This document shows positions 32,404 to 40,867 of a stretch of 42,114 nt of DNA, piece by piece (positions within the stretch are counted from its first letter, which is position 1; each line of letters starts with the position of its first letter). Made by a program: the position numbers and the translations under genes. Origin of the DNA: Lachnospiraceae bacterium (GTDB lineage Bacteria; Bacillota; Clostridia; Lachnospirales; Lachnospiraceae); NCBI GenBank assembly GCA_024682555.1, contig JAIKZD010000108.1:1-42114 (forward strand), written 5' to 3'. Below the pieces are notes generated by a model. It was not told the origin of the DNA. It worked only from the letters and a program-made list of their open reading frames with translations, and ran no database searches.

Positions 32404-32447
32404 ATGGGAATGAGTCTAAGGCTTAAATCCCAAAAAGATCAACATAT

Positions 32448-32479
32448 GGGGAGGATAGTTCTGTCCTCCCCGTTTTTTT
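32448..32479 (+). terminator. Intrinsic terminator between binding protein and permease
   Basis: GGGGAGGA (32448-32455) pairs perfectly with TCCTCCCC (32464-32471), followed by G and seven T. It lies 26 bases before the permease start, so partial readthrough would lower permease and ATPase expression relative to the binding protein. Confidence 0.9.
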
Positions 32480-32505
32480 AGAAGTAAAGGAGGTATTTTT
32501 CGGAT

Positions 32506-34212
32506 ATGGGGGCAAAAGGAAACAGTGCTGCCCTGGATCGGAAGAAGATGTTCGGGGATCCGATCCTTGTGGGCACCATAGCCATATTACTTGTTTTTCT
32601 TGTTCTGTTTATCGTATATCCGCTGTTTGTACTCCTTATCGACAGCTTTTATACCGAGGGGCGGGTAACCCTTGAGGTATTTAAGAGAGTACTCAGTATG
32701 CAGCGATTCAGGCAGGCATTTTCCAACACGGTGGTCCTGGGACTCCTTACGGGTGTTTTATCCACCGCCATAGGACTTTTGTTTGCATATGTTGACGTAT
32801 ATGTTAAGGTGCGTACCAAATGGGTGGAGAGGCTGTTTAACATAGTAGCCCAGCTTCCCGTAGTATCACCGCCCTTTGTATTGTCTCTTTCGACCATAAT
32901 GCTGTTTGGAAGGAGCGGCATCATCACCAGATCCCTCCTGCATATTTATGATTCAAACGTATACGGACTTAAGGGTATCGTGGCAGTTCAGACACTTACT
33001 TTTTTCCCTGTCTGCTACATGATGTTAAAGGGTCTTTTAAAGAACATAGATCCTTCCCTTGAAGAGGCGGCAAGAGATATAGGCGCCACCAGAATGAAGG
33101 TATTTACCTCGGTAACCCTTCCCCTCATGCTTCCCGGAATCGGAAATGCATTTCTTGTTACCTTTATCGAATCCGTTGCGGATTTTGCCAATCCCATGCT
33201 CATAGGCGGAGATTACGATACGCTGGCAACGACCATCTATCTGCAGGTAACCGGATCCTACGATTCCACGGGTGCAGCGGCAATGTCGGTGGTTCTTTTA
33301 TCCCTTACCCTGATCCTGTTCTTTATCCAGAAGTATTATCTGGAGAGAAAGACGGCGGCCACCCTCACGGGCAAGGCATCAAGGGGCAGGATGCTGATAG
33401 AGGACAAGAGTGTTACGGGACCCCTTACGGTTCTCTGTTCACTGGTAGCCATCTTTGTTATCGTCATGTACATAATGATCCCCTTCGGCGCACTCTTTAA
33501 GCTCTGGGGACGTGATTATTCCCTGTCGTGGAAATGGTTTGATTATCTGTTTAAATACAGCGGATTCAAGGCATTTAAGGATTCCTTCCTCCTTTCGATC
33601 ATAGCCGCACCCATCACGGCGATTCTTTCCATGATCATTTCCTACCTTGTGGTAAAGAGGAAGTTTAAGAGCAAGGGCTTCATAGAATTTGTTTCGATGC
33701 TTGCGATGGCTGTTCCCGGAACCGTTCTCGGTATCGGATATATAAGAGGCTACGCAAACGGAATATTCAAGACAGGCCTGTTATCGGGAATCTACGGAAC
33801 GGCTGCGATCCTCATCATAGTCTTCATAGTAAGATCCCTTCCCGTAGGTACAAGAAGCGGTATCTCGGCATTGCAGCAGATCGATAAATCCATTGAGGAA
33901 TCGGCATATGACCTGGGAGCCAACTCGCTTAAGGTATTCACATCGGTGACGTTACCCCTTATAAAGGACTCGTTTTTAAGCGGTCTGGTAACTTCATTTG
34001 TACGAAGCATCACGGCAATAAGTGCGATCATACTGCTGGTTACGCCGCAGTTTTTGCTTATTACCTGTCAGATCAACGAGTTTGCCGAGAAAGGATATTA
34101 CGGCGTGGCCTGTGCATACGCCACGATCCTGATACTCATCGTATATGCTTCGGTGCTCATCATGAATATCGTAATGAAATTCTTTGGCACCAGCAGAAAA
34201 ATAAAAGACTGA
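32506..34212 (+). CDS. ABC transporter permease, double-domain FbpB/AfuB type
   Basis: A 568-residue inner-membrane permease made of two fused six-segment halves. Each half has an EAA loop that contacts the ATPase: EEAARDIGATRMKVFTSV in the first and EESAYDLGANSLKVFTSV in the second, both followed by LPL. Such fused permeases are typical of iron(III), thiamine, phosphonate and sugar-phosphate importers. The start has AAAGGAGG and follows a terminator. It is followed 16 bases later by the ATPase gene. The substrate cannot be deduced from this protein. Confidence 0.94.
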   Translation: MGAKGNSAALDRKKMFGDPILVGTIAILLVFLVLFIVYPLFVLLIDSFYTEGRVTLEVFKRVLSMQRFRQAFSNTVVLGLLTGVLSTAIGLLFAYVDVYVKVRTKWVERLFNIVAQLPVVSPPFVLSLSTIMLFGRSGIITRSLLHIYDSNVYGLKGIVAVQTLTFFPVCYMMLKGLLKNIDPSLEEAARDIGATRMKVFTSVTLPLMLPGIGNAFLVTFIESVADFANPMLIGGDYDTLATTIYLQVTGSYDSTGAAAMSVVLLSLTLILFFIQKYYLERKTAATLTGKASRGRMLIEDKSVTGPLTVLCSLVAIFVIVMYIMIPFGALFKLWGRDYSLSWKWFDYLFKYSGFKAFKDSFLLSIIAAPITAILSMIISYLVVKRKFKSKGFIEFVSMLAMAVPGTVLGIGYIRGYANGIFKTGLLSGIYGTAAILIIVFIVRSLPVGTRSGISALQQIDKSIEESAYDLGANSLKVFTSVTLPLIKDSFLSGLVTSFVRSITAISAIILLVTPQFLLITCQINEFAEKGYYGVACAYATILILIVYASVLIMNIVMKFFGTSRKIKD

Positions 34213-34228
34213 AACGGAGGATAATCGC

Positions 34229-35314
34229 ATGGAGAAGATATCAAAAGGCATAAGGATCGAGCATGTATCCAAGATCTATCAGGATCCCAAGACCGGCAAG
34301 GATTTTAAAGCCGTTGATGATGCCAATATAAATATAGAACCCGGACAATTTGTTACCTTACTGGGCCCCTCGGGCTGCGGTAAGACCACGACCTTACGTA
34401 TGATAGCAGGTTTCGAAAGCCCCGATGAGGGTGAGATCTATCTCGGTGATGAGGCGATAAACGCTCTGACACCCAACAAAAGAGATACGGCGATGGTATT
34501 CCAGAGCTATGCTCTTTTCCCGCACATAAATGTTTTTGACAATGTGGCATACGGACTCAAGCTTCGTAAAATGGATAAGGAAGTCATCAGGAAAAAAGTA
34601 ATGGAGATACTTGATCTTGTGGAGCTTACGGGAATGGAAGCACGTATGACCAATCAGCTTTCCGGCGGTCAGCAGCAGAGAGTCGCTCTTGCAAGAGCTC
34701 TCGTGGTTGAGCCCAGTGTTCTGTTATTTGATGAGCCTCTTTCAAACCTTGACGCAAAGCTCAGGGTATCGATGCGTACCGAGATCAGAAGGATACAGCA
34801 GAGAGTAGGTATCACGGCGGTTTATGTTACTCACGACCAGAGTGAGGCCATGGCCCTTTCGGATAAGATCATCATCATGAACAAAGGTGTTGTTGCCCAG
34901 ATCGGAACACCGGAAGAGATCTATTATCATCCGGAGAGCATGTTTGTTGCCGACTTTATAGGTGAGGCCAACTTCTTACAGGGAGAGCTTTCCGATAAGA
35001 ACGGGGACAAGGGAGTACTCAATGTCCTCGGAAACAGGCTCGAGGTTGAAAACGTATCCGACATTGAAGCGGGCAAAAAATGCGTAATGGTAATGCGTCC
35101 CGAGTCAATACAGATATCCGATGCGGGACAGCTTCCCTGTGTGGTAAGGATGAGCTGCTTCATGGGTTCGTATCAGGAATACCAGGTTACCGTGGGGAAT
35201 CAGGTAATAAAGATCACCGATTTCAATCCCAAGCATAAGAGGATATACAAAGAGGGAGAGGATGCCTTTATAAGGTATAATCCGCAGGATATCCATGTTC
35301 TTGCGGGAGAGTGA
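34229..35314 (+). CDS. ABC transporter ATP-binding protein (FbpC/PotA type)
   Basis: A 361-residue ATPase with Walker A GPSGCGKT (from residue 46), Q-loop QSYALFPHINV, signature LSGGQQQRVALARAL, Walker B and D-loop LLFDEPLSNLDAKLR and the switch His in VYVTHDQSEAMAL. A TOBE domain occupies the C-terminal third (from about 245), as in the FbpC/PotA/MalK group. It completes a three-gene importer with the binding lipoprotein and permease. The start follows CGGAGG. No terminator is visible in the 51 bases before the antiporter gene. Confidence 0.95.
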   Translation: MEKISKGIRIEHVSKIYQDPKTGKDFKAVDDANINIEPGQFVTLLGPSGCGKTTTLRMIAGFESPDEGEIYLGDEAINALTPNKRDTAMVFQSYALFPHINVFDNVAYGLKLRKMDKEVIRKKVMEILDLVELTGMEARMTNQLSGGQQQRVALARALVVEPSVLLFDEPLSNLDAKLRVSMRTEIRRIQQRVGITAVYVTHDQSEAMALSDKIIIMNKGVVAQIGTPEEIYYHPESMFVADFIGEANFLQGELSDKNGDKGVLNVLGNRLEVENVSDIEAGKKCVMVMRPESIQISDAGQLPCVVRMSCFMGSYQEYQVTVGNQVIKITDFNPKHKRIYKEGEDAFIRYNPQDIHVLAGE

Positions 35315-35365
35315 TGATACCCGCCGGGAAACAGGTAACAGTTTTTGACCATCAGGAGACCTTAA

Positions 35366-37123
35366 ATGTTTGCCCTGAAGTTTTATGAAATGATAGGAGT
35401 GGACTCGACCGTTGCGGTCGAGATCCTCTCCGTTTCAATAATGATGATAGTGGGTTTTTTAATGACCCGTGTGACCAAGCAGCTGTCACTGCCCAATGTG
35501 ACGGCTTATATCGTGTCGGGCATTTTGATAGGCCCCTTCGTATTTGACCTCATACCGCCGTCCATAGTGGAGGGAACGGGGTTTCTGCCGGACATAGCCC
35601 TTGCCTTCATAGCCTTCAGCACCGGTGAGTTTTTCAGGATAGAGACCCTTAAGAAAAACGGACCGAGAGTGGTGGTGATCACGATTTTTGAGGCTCTGCT
35701 TGCTTCGGTCCTCGTTCTTTTCATGTGCAGGTTCTTTCTGGGCCTTTCTCTGCCGTTTTCCATAGTCCTTTCGGCTCTTGCGGCGGCCACGGCACCTGCC
35801 TCCACAATGATGACCATCAGGCAGATGCATGCAAAAGGCCATTTCGTTGATACCCTGTTACAGGTGGTGGCCCTTGATGATATAGTGGGACTGCTTGCCT
35901 ACAGCGTGGCCATATCCATAGCCACGGCGGCTCTTTCCGCCGGTGCGGTGGATGTGGGGAATACCCTGCTGCCTCTTCTTTATAACATCGGTTCGCTTTT
36001 TCTCGGCGGTGCTTTCGGTGCACTTACCGCTGTGTTCATGAATACCAGGCATTCCTCCGACAACAGGCTTATCATCACCGTAACCATGCTTTTCTTTTTC
36101 TGCGGCCTGTGTGCGCTTTTCGATACATCGCCGCTTCTCGGATGCATGGCAATGGGAACCGTATACATAAACATTACGGATGATGAGAGGCTGTTCCGTC
36201 AGATCGGATATTTCAATCCTCCGATCTTAATGCTGTTCTTTGTCAGATCGGGAGTATCCTTTGATCTCAACGCGCTGTTTCAGAGAAACGGAAAGATAGG
36301 CGGACATCCCCTGATAATAATAGGAGTGGGATATTTTATCTTCAGGATCATAGGAAAATATCTGGGCGCTTATCTGGGAAGCAGGGTGGTCAATGCAGAC
36401 CGTGCGGTAAAACGTTATCTGGGTCTTGCCCTTATACCCCAGGCGGGAGTTGCCATAGGCCTTTCCGAACTGGGAGCAAGAACACTGGGGGGACAGGCCG
36501 GACTTGCTCTTCGGACCATAATACTTGCATCCAGCGTTTTGTATGAACTGATAGGACCGGCCTGCGGAAAAGCAGCACTGCATCTTTCCGGATCCTATGG
36601 AAATGAGGCTTCGGATACGGGAGTCCTGCCGGATGAGAAAGACGAGGGAAAAGCTTCGCAGGATGCGCTTTCGGTACGGACCGGTGATACAGGATCAGGT
36701 AACGGAAACGGCCTTCAGGTGCAGGATCTGTCCAAAAACAGAGATAAGGGCGGAGCCAGTGTGGAGGCCATAATATCACAGATCCGAAAGATCCAGGAGG
36801 ATCTTAAGGAAGAAGATGAGAGTAACCTAAAAGACGAGGAAGCCTTTTCCGAAGCTGCGGTGGACTATTACGAAAATGCGGGTCTGGAAGAGCCCGGTGA
36901 AAAAAAGCTTAAAAAGGTAAAAGAGAAGATAAAGGAAAGAGAAAAAGCCGGGGAGAAGAACAAGGCTTCGGATAAGGAGAAATACCGGGAGCGGAGCAAG
37001 GCTTCGGATAAGGAAAAAAATCCTGACCGGGGTAAAGCTTCGGATAAGGAAAAGATTTCCGAAAAGGAGACCGGGTCCGGAAAGCCGGCGGGCAGAAAGA
37101 GGATCAGGAAGGAGGAGAAATAA
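35366..37123 (+). CDS. CPA2-type cation/proton antiporter with long charged tail
   Basis: A 585-residue membrane protein of the monovalent cation:proton antiporter-2 family. About 12 membrane segments fill residues 15-400, with LPNVTAYIVSGILIGP, the LALAFIAFSTGEFF segment, and VVALDDIVGLLAY holding the paired Asp residues of the ion-binding site. Instead of a TrkA-N domain, residues about 408-585 are hydrophilic and low-complexity, with three 12-residue repeats starting KASDKEK and a basic end (AGRKRIRKEE). The tail is likely cytoplasmic. The stop overlaps the start of the MgtC-family gene (TAATG). Ion specificity is not readable from the sequence. Confidence 0.9.
   Translation: MFALKFYEMIGVDSTVAVEILSVSIMMIVGFLMTRVTKQLSLPNVTAYIVSGILIGPFVFDLIPPSIVEGTGFLPDIALAFIAFSTGEFFRIETLKKNGPRVVVITIFEALLASVLVLFMCRFFLGLSLPFSIVLSALAAATAPASTMMTIRQMHAKGHFVDTLLQVVALDDIVGLLAYSVAISIATAALSAGAVDVGNTLLPLLYNIGSLFLGGAFGALTAVFMNTRHSSDNRLIITVTMLFFFCGLCALFDTSPLLGCMAMGTVYINITDDERLFRQIGYFNPPILMLFFVRSGVSFDLNALFQRNGKIGGHPLIIIGVGYFIFRIIGKYLGAYLGSRVVNADRAVKRYLGLALIPQAGVAIGLSELGARTLGGQAGLALRTIILASSVLYELIGPACGKAALHLSGSYGNEASDTGVLPDEKDEGKASQDALSVRTGDTGSGNGNGLQVQDLSKNRDKGGASVEAIISQIRKIQEDLKEEDESNLKDEEAFSEAAVDYYENAGLEEPGEKKLKKVKEKIKEREKAGEKNKASDKEKYRERSKASDKEKNPDRGKASDKEKISEKETGSGKPAGRKRIRKEEK
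36962..37069 (+). repeat. Three 36-base tandem units in the antiporter tail
   Basis: Units at 36962-36997, 36998-37033 and 37034-37069 each start AAGGCTTCGGATAAGGA (AAAGCTT in the third) and encode KASDKEK plus five variable residues. The shared first half is almost identical; the second half has drifted. Confidence 0.9.
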
Positions 37124-37827
37124 TGGATGCTGCTTATGAAAAGGAACTCTTCGAGATGATGCTGAGGGTTGCCCTCTCCGTGTTCCTGTGCGCCATGATA
37201 GGCTGTCAGAGGACCAATAAAAGGCATTCGGCAGGACTTCGTACCTTCATGCTCATGGGTCTTGCTTCATCCACTGCCATGCTGCTTGATATCTATCTGA
37301 TGAGCGGGGGGCTTGATCCGGGTCCGGACAGCAAGGGCTTTTATCTGATGTCTGCGGCGCTTTTAGTGGCATCGGCCACATTAAGCGTTCATTCGCTTTT
37401 CAGGAATGCAAGAAATCAGATACTGGGACTTACGACCGCCGTGGCACTCTGGACCTGCTGTATCATAGGCATGGCCTGCGGGGCGGGAAGGTTTGCTCTG
37501 GCTGTTTTTGCGGCACTCAGCCTGTTATTCTGCCTGACAGCCATGAACGGTCTGGAGAATTTTTTAAAGAACCGTTCCATGCACGTGGAGCTTCATCTTG
37601 AGCTTACGGAGAGCAGGTATTTAAACAGCTTTATAACAACGGTAAGAAGACTCGGAATGTCCATAGACGATATCGAGTTAAACCGGTCCTACAGGGAATC
37701 AAAGCTTTCGGTATATACCATATCCCTTACAATAGAGAGCGAGGAGCTCAAGAAGAACAAGACCCACAGAGAGATAATCGAGGCGCTTTCTTCTTTGGAA
37801 TATGTATCGCATATTGAGGAAATGTAG
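37123..37827 (+). CDS. MgtC/SapB family membrane protein
   Basis: A 234-residue protein with four to five membrane segments in residues 8-145 and a C-terminal ACT-like cytoplasmic domain (about 150-234, VELHLELTES-LEYVSHIEE). The family signature region reads RVALSVFLCAMIGCQR-HSAGLRTFMLMGLAS. The usual GxER becomes GCQR (Gln29 in place of Glu). MgtC proteins influence F-type ATPase activity, phosphate uptake and magnesium stress in some bacteria; the precise function here is unknown. It is translationally coupled to the antiporter gene, which suggests a joint role in ion balance. Confidence 0.88.
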   Translation: MDAAYEKELFEMMLRVALSVFLCAMIGCQRTNKRHSAGLRTFMLMGLASSTAMLLDIYLMSGGLDPGPDSKGFYLMSAALLVASATLSVHSLFRNARNQILGLTTAVALWTCCIIGMACGAGRFALAVFAALSLLFCLTAMNGLENFLKNRSMHVELHLELTESRYLNSFITTVRRLGMSIDDIELNRSYRESKLSVYTISLTIESEELKKNKTHREIIEALSSLEYVSHIEEM

Positions 37828-37829
37828 GT

Positions 37830-37835
37830 TATAAT
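37830..37835 (+). promoter_or_regulatory. Possible -10 box before the acidic lipoprotein
   Basis: A perfect TATAAT begins right after the MgtC-family stop codon, 67 bases before the lipoprotein start; the -35 region is poor. A short hairpin (CCGGT 37852-37856 with ACCGG 37866-37870) lies in the leader. Confidence 0.35.
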
Positions 37836-37902
37836 GAGATGGAAAGTGCATCCGGTCAGCTGATCACCGGAGGCGGCAGTATATTATTACAGGAGGAAGA
37901 AA

Positions 37903-38844
37903 ATGAAAAAGAAGATTGCGGTATTAACATCCGTCGTTCTGACTGTCAGTACGGTACTCATGGGATGTACGGCATCGGATGTTGCCGAAGTGGCATCCGC
38001 TGTTGAAGAGATCGCGGAACAGGAGATGGCAGCCGAAGAAGCACAGAATGCAGACGATCAGGAAAAATCAATGCCCGAAGAGAGTGCGGAAGCCGAGACC
38101 GATGACGGGGCCGCCGGCTATTACAAACTGGTAAAAATGGTAGAAGACGGTGAAGAAAGTTCAATGATGGCTGAGCTTGCACAGGTCGGGGTCAATATGT
38201 ACATGGTCCTTTCGGAGGATGGAACCGGATGTTATGATTTCATGGGCGATCAGACCAAGCTTGCATGGGATGATAAAAAGATCTGGGATCCCGAGGATGA
38301 TGAGACGGAGCCTTCAGAGTACACCTATAAGGATGGACAGCTCAGTGTTACGGGCGACAATGGAGACGGGATGGATTTCGTAAAGCTTACGGATGAGGAA
38401 AAGGATTATTATCTTGAGAACGGATCCGATGTTGATATAGAAAAGCTCCTGGAAGAAAACGAATCCCTGGAATGGCTGTTCGGTGATGCGCAGGAGGAAG
38501 ACAATCCCATCGGGTATTACAAGATGACCGAATACATGGAGAACGGAGAAGAGAGCGAAGATCTTAAGATGCTGATGGAGAACGGAGTCTATATGTATCT
38601 CGTTCTCAACGAAGACGGAACCGGATGCATGGATATGCTCGGTGATGCGGATGAATTTACCTGGAATGACAAAGAGCTCAAATTTGAGGATACCGATCCT
38701 TCGGAGTATACTTATGAAGATGATGTTATTACCGTTACGGAGGATGAAAAAACCTGGATGAAATTCGAGAGACTGAGCGAAGAAGAAGAGAAATACTATA
38801 TTGAAAACGGATCCGATGTGGATCTTGAAAAACTTGCGGGTTAA
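37903..38844 (+). CDS. Acidic lipoprotein with a duplicated domain
   Basis: A 313-residue secreted lipoprotein of unknown function. The signal peptide ends in LMGC (Cys22). A very acidic Ala/Glu spacer (about 23-70) is followed by two copies of a domain of about 110 residues, at 72-190 and 204-313. Each starts GYYK, has EDGTGC in the middle, then PSEYTY and ends with YENGSDVD-EKL-like sequence (YLENGSDVDIEKL, YIENGSDVDLEKL). The pattern suggests small beta-sandwich or lipocalin-like modules. Asp and Glu are abundant throughout, so metal or cation binding is possible. The ATG has a good AGGAGG site. It is followed 12 bases later by the DUF4867 gene. Confidence 0.82.
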   Translation: MKKKIAVLTSVVLTVSTVLMGCTASDVAEVASAVEEIAEQEMAAEEAQNADDQEKSMPEESAEAETDDGAAGYYKLVKMVEDGEESSMMAELAQVGVNMYMVLSEDGTGCYDFMGDQTKLAWDDKKIWDPEDDETEPSEYTYKDGQLSVTGDNGDGMDFVKLTDEEKDYYLENGSDVDIEKLLEENESLEWLFGDAQEEDNPIGYYKMTEYMENGEESEDLKMLMENGVYMYLVLNEDGTGCMDMLGDADEFTWNDKELKFEDTDPSEYTYEDDVITVTEDEKTWMKFERLSEEEEKYYIENGSDVDLEKLAG

Positions 38845-38856
38845 GGAGGATAAGAC

Positions 38857-39486
38857 ATGAAGATTTATTCTGTATATGATGAGGAATTCAAAAATTACGG
38901 CACCGTTCTTGAGGGTTATGACACGAAGTCATTGCTTGAGGCAATGAAGACGATCCCCATGCCCGACTCGGGAACAAAGTATGAAGCTTCCATAGATGTT
39001 CTGGAGAAGGAGCCTGTTTTTAAGGTGCTTAAGGAAAAAGCCTACGGTGACATGCCGGTTGAGTTCGGAATGTGCTGGGGCTATAACACAAAGCTCAACT
39101 GTCTCGAGTATCACAGGGATTCGGAAGTGAACATAGGCACCGAGGATTTCGTTCTGCTTCTTGCAAAGAGAGAGGAGATAAAGGACGGAAAGCTCGACAC
39201 CTCAAAGGTCAAGGCTTTTAAGGCTCCCGCAGGTGCTGTAGTAGAGGTATATGCAACCGCTCTTCATTATGCACCCTGTCATCTTGATGCCGCAAAGGGC
39301 TTCAGGGTAGCTGTTGTACTTCCCCTCGGAACCAATACGGATTACCGTATAGCAGATCCCGTAAACGAGGAAGATAAGCTTTTATGGGCAAGGAACAAGT
39401 GGCTCCTGGCTCATCCCGATTCGGCAGAGGCAAAGGACGGCGCCTATGTCGGACTTACCGGCGAGAATATCGATATAGCAGAGTAA
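38857..39486 (+). CDS. DUF4867 family protein, probably cupin-like
   Basis: A 209-residue cytoplasmic protein matching the DUF4867 pattern as I remember it: MKIYSVYDEEFKNYG at the start, CLEYHRDSEVNIG in the middle and ATALHYAPCHLD later. The spaced His and Glu residues within predicted beta strands (EYHRDSE, LHYAPCH) fit a cupin barrel with a metal site, as in sugar isomerases or ureidoglycolate-type enzymes. No reaction is known to me. The start has AAGGAGG and the gene follows the lipoprotein by 12 bases. A terminator closes the unit. Confidence 0.82.
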   Translation: MKIYSVYDEEFKNYGTVLEGYDTKSLLEAMKTIPMPDSGTKYEASIDVLEKEPVFKVLKEKAYGDMPVEFGMCWGYNTKLNCLEYHRDSEVNIGTEDFVLLLAKREEIKDGKLDTSKVKAFKAPAGAVVEVYATALHYAPCHLDAAKGFRVAVVLPLGTNTDYRIADPVNEEDKLLWARNKWLLAHPDSAEAKDGAYVGLTGENIDIAE

Positions 39487-39532
39487 CGATCCCCGAGATC
39501 AAAGAAGGGATGATAAGACTAAGTTGATAAAG

Positions 39533-39561
39533 AACCCGGACATTTAAAGTCCGGGTTTTTT
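39533..39561 (+). terminator. Intrinsic terminator after the DUF4867 gene
   Basis: AACCCGGAC (39533-39541) pairs with GTCCGGGTT (39549-39557), running into a T-tract at 39556-39561. It ends 20 bases before the next start codon. Confidence 0.88.
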
Positions 39562-39580
39562 AGAGGAAAGGATCTTTTAA

Positions 39581-40867
39581 ATGGCAAAGAGAGTAGTGAT
39601 CATAGGCGGAGGAGCTGCCGGATGCATGGCCGCCATAGCAGCGGGAAGAGCGATAAAGAATATGGAACGAAGCTTTTCCGAGGCTAAAGCGGATGGATCA
39701 GCTGAGAGCCCCCGGGTAAGAGTGACTCTTGTGGAGAAAAACAGTGAGCTGTGTAAGAAGATCCTTTCCACGGGAAACGGCCGCTGCAATTACTGCCACG
39801 ATGTCATAGTTGCCGCGGATTATCACAGGGATGAAAATGATCCGTTTATAAATACTGTTTCGGATCTGTTCCCACCGGAAAAGGTGATCGGGCTTTTTAA
39901 GGATCTTGGAATAATGTCCCTTAACCGGGACGGATACATCTATCCTTATTCCGAGCAGGCAAGAGCGGTAAGAGATGTACTGAAAAAGAGAGTGTATGAA
40001 AGCGGAGCATCCGTCGTAACGGACTGTGAGGTTACGGCCATAGAAAGATCGGGCAGCGTATATCTGGTGCGGTCCGGGAAACAGGTCTTTGAAGCCGATA
40101 CCCTGATACTGACGACCGGAGGAGCCGCAGCACCGAAGACCGGGTCGGACGGCCGGGGATTTTCATTCTGTGAAAGCCTTGGACATCATATCGTAAAACC
40201 TGTTCCCGCACTAACATATCTGACGGTAAAGGATCATCCCTTTTACCGGGCTTTTGGCATCAGGCTTATGGCAAAGGTATCCATTGAGGAAGACGGTGTC
40301 ATTCTTTCCGGGGATACAGGGCAGATACAGATCACTAAAACGGGCATATCAGGGATCCCTGTATTTAACGTGAGCAGATACGCATGCAGAGCTCTTTCGG
40401 AGAATAAGGAAGTTAAGCTCCATATCAGGATGGTGCCCGGTCTTTCTGATGATGAGCTAAAAAAGGAGATTTTAAGGAGGATTTCGGATGCAAACAACAC
40501 GCCCTATGAGGCTCTTGTGGGTCTTATTCCGGACAGCCTTGCGGACAGTCTTCTTAAGCATTTAAAGATCGATCCGGACAAAAAGACGGATGATCCCGTT
40601 AAGGCAGCGGATGTTATATACGGGGCAATGCTGGATACGGTCCTTACGGTAAACGGAAGCGGTGATATGTCATCGGCCCAGATGACCTGCGGAGGCGTAA
40701 GCACGGACGAGATCGATCCGGCCGCCATGAGATCCCTTATCTCAAAAGACCTTTATCTCGCCGGGGAGATAATTGATATAGACGGGAAATGCGGAGGGTA
40801 TAATCTGTTTTTTTCCTGGGCTTCGGGCTATATTGCGGGAAGAGCGGCCTGTGAACCGGACTTATGA
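39581..40867 (+). CDS. HI0933-family FAD-dependent oxidoreductase
   Basis: A 428-residue flavoprotein of the HI0933/YhiN family (aminoacetone oxidase-like), whose substrate is generally unknown. The FAD dinucleotide loop is VVIIGGGAAGCMAA at the start, followed by STGNGRCN, TTGGAAAPKTGSDGRGF, TKTGISGIPVFN and AGEIIDIDGKCGGYNL with the C-terminal FAD contact. A charged insert of about 15 residues (around KNMERSFSEAKADG) follows the first helix. The ribosome site is AGAGGAAAGG. The gene ends by overlapping the convergent regulator by 6 bases. Confidence 0.93.
   Translation: MAKRVVIIGGGAAGCMAAIAAGRAIKNMERSFSEAKADGSAESPRVRVTLVEKNSELCKKILSTGNGRCNYCHDVIVAADYHRDENDPFINTVSDLFPPEKVIGLFKDLGIMSLNRDGYIYPYSEQARAVRDVLKKRVYESGASVVTDCEVTAIERSGSVYLVRSGKQVFEADTLILTTGGAAAPKTGSDGRGFSFCESLGHHIVKPVPALTYLTVKDHPFYRAFGIRLMAKVSIEEDGVILSGDTGQIQITKTGISGIPVFNVSRYACRALSENKEVKLHIRMVPGLSDDELKKEILRRISDANNTPYEALVGLIPDSLADSLLKHLKIDPDKKTDDPVKAADVIYGAMLDTVLTVNGSGDMSSAQMTCGGVSTDEIDPAAMRSLISKDLYLAGEIIDIDGKCGGYNLFFSWASGYIAGRAACEPDL

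Noticed and set aside
32297..32447. Known riboswitch
   Set aside because: I could not match the stems to a known aptamer, and the position between two transporter genes is more typical of mRNA-stabilising stems.
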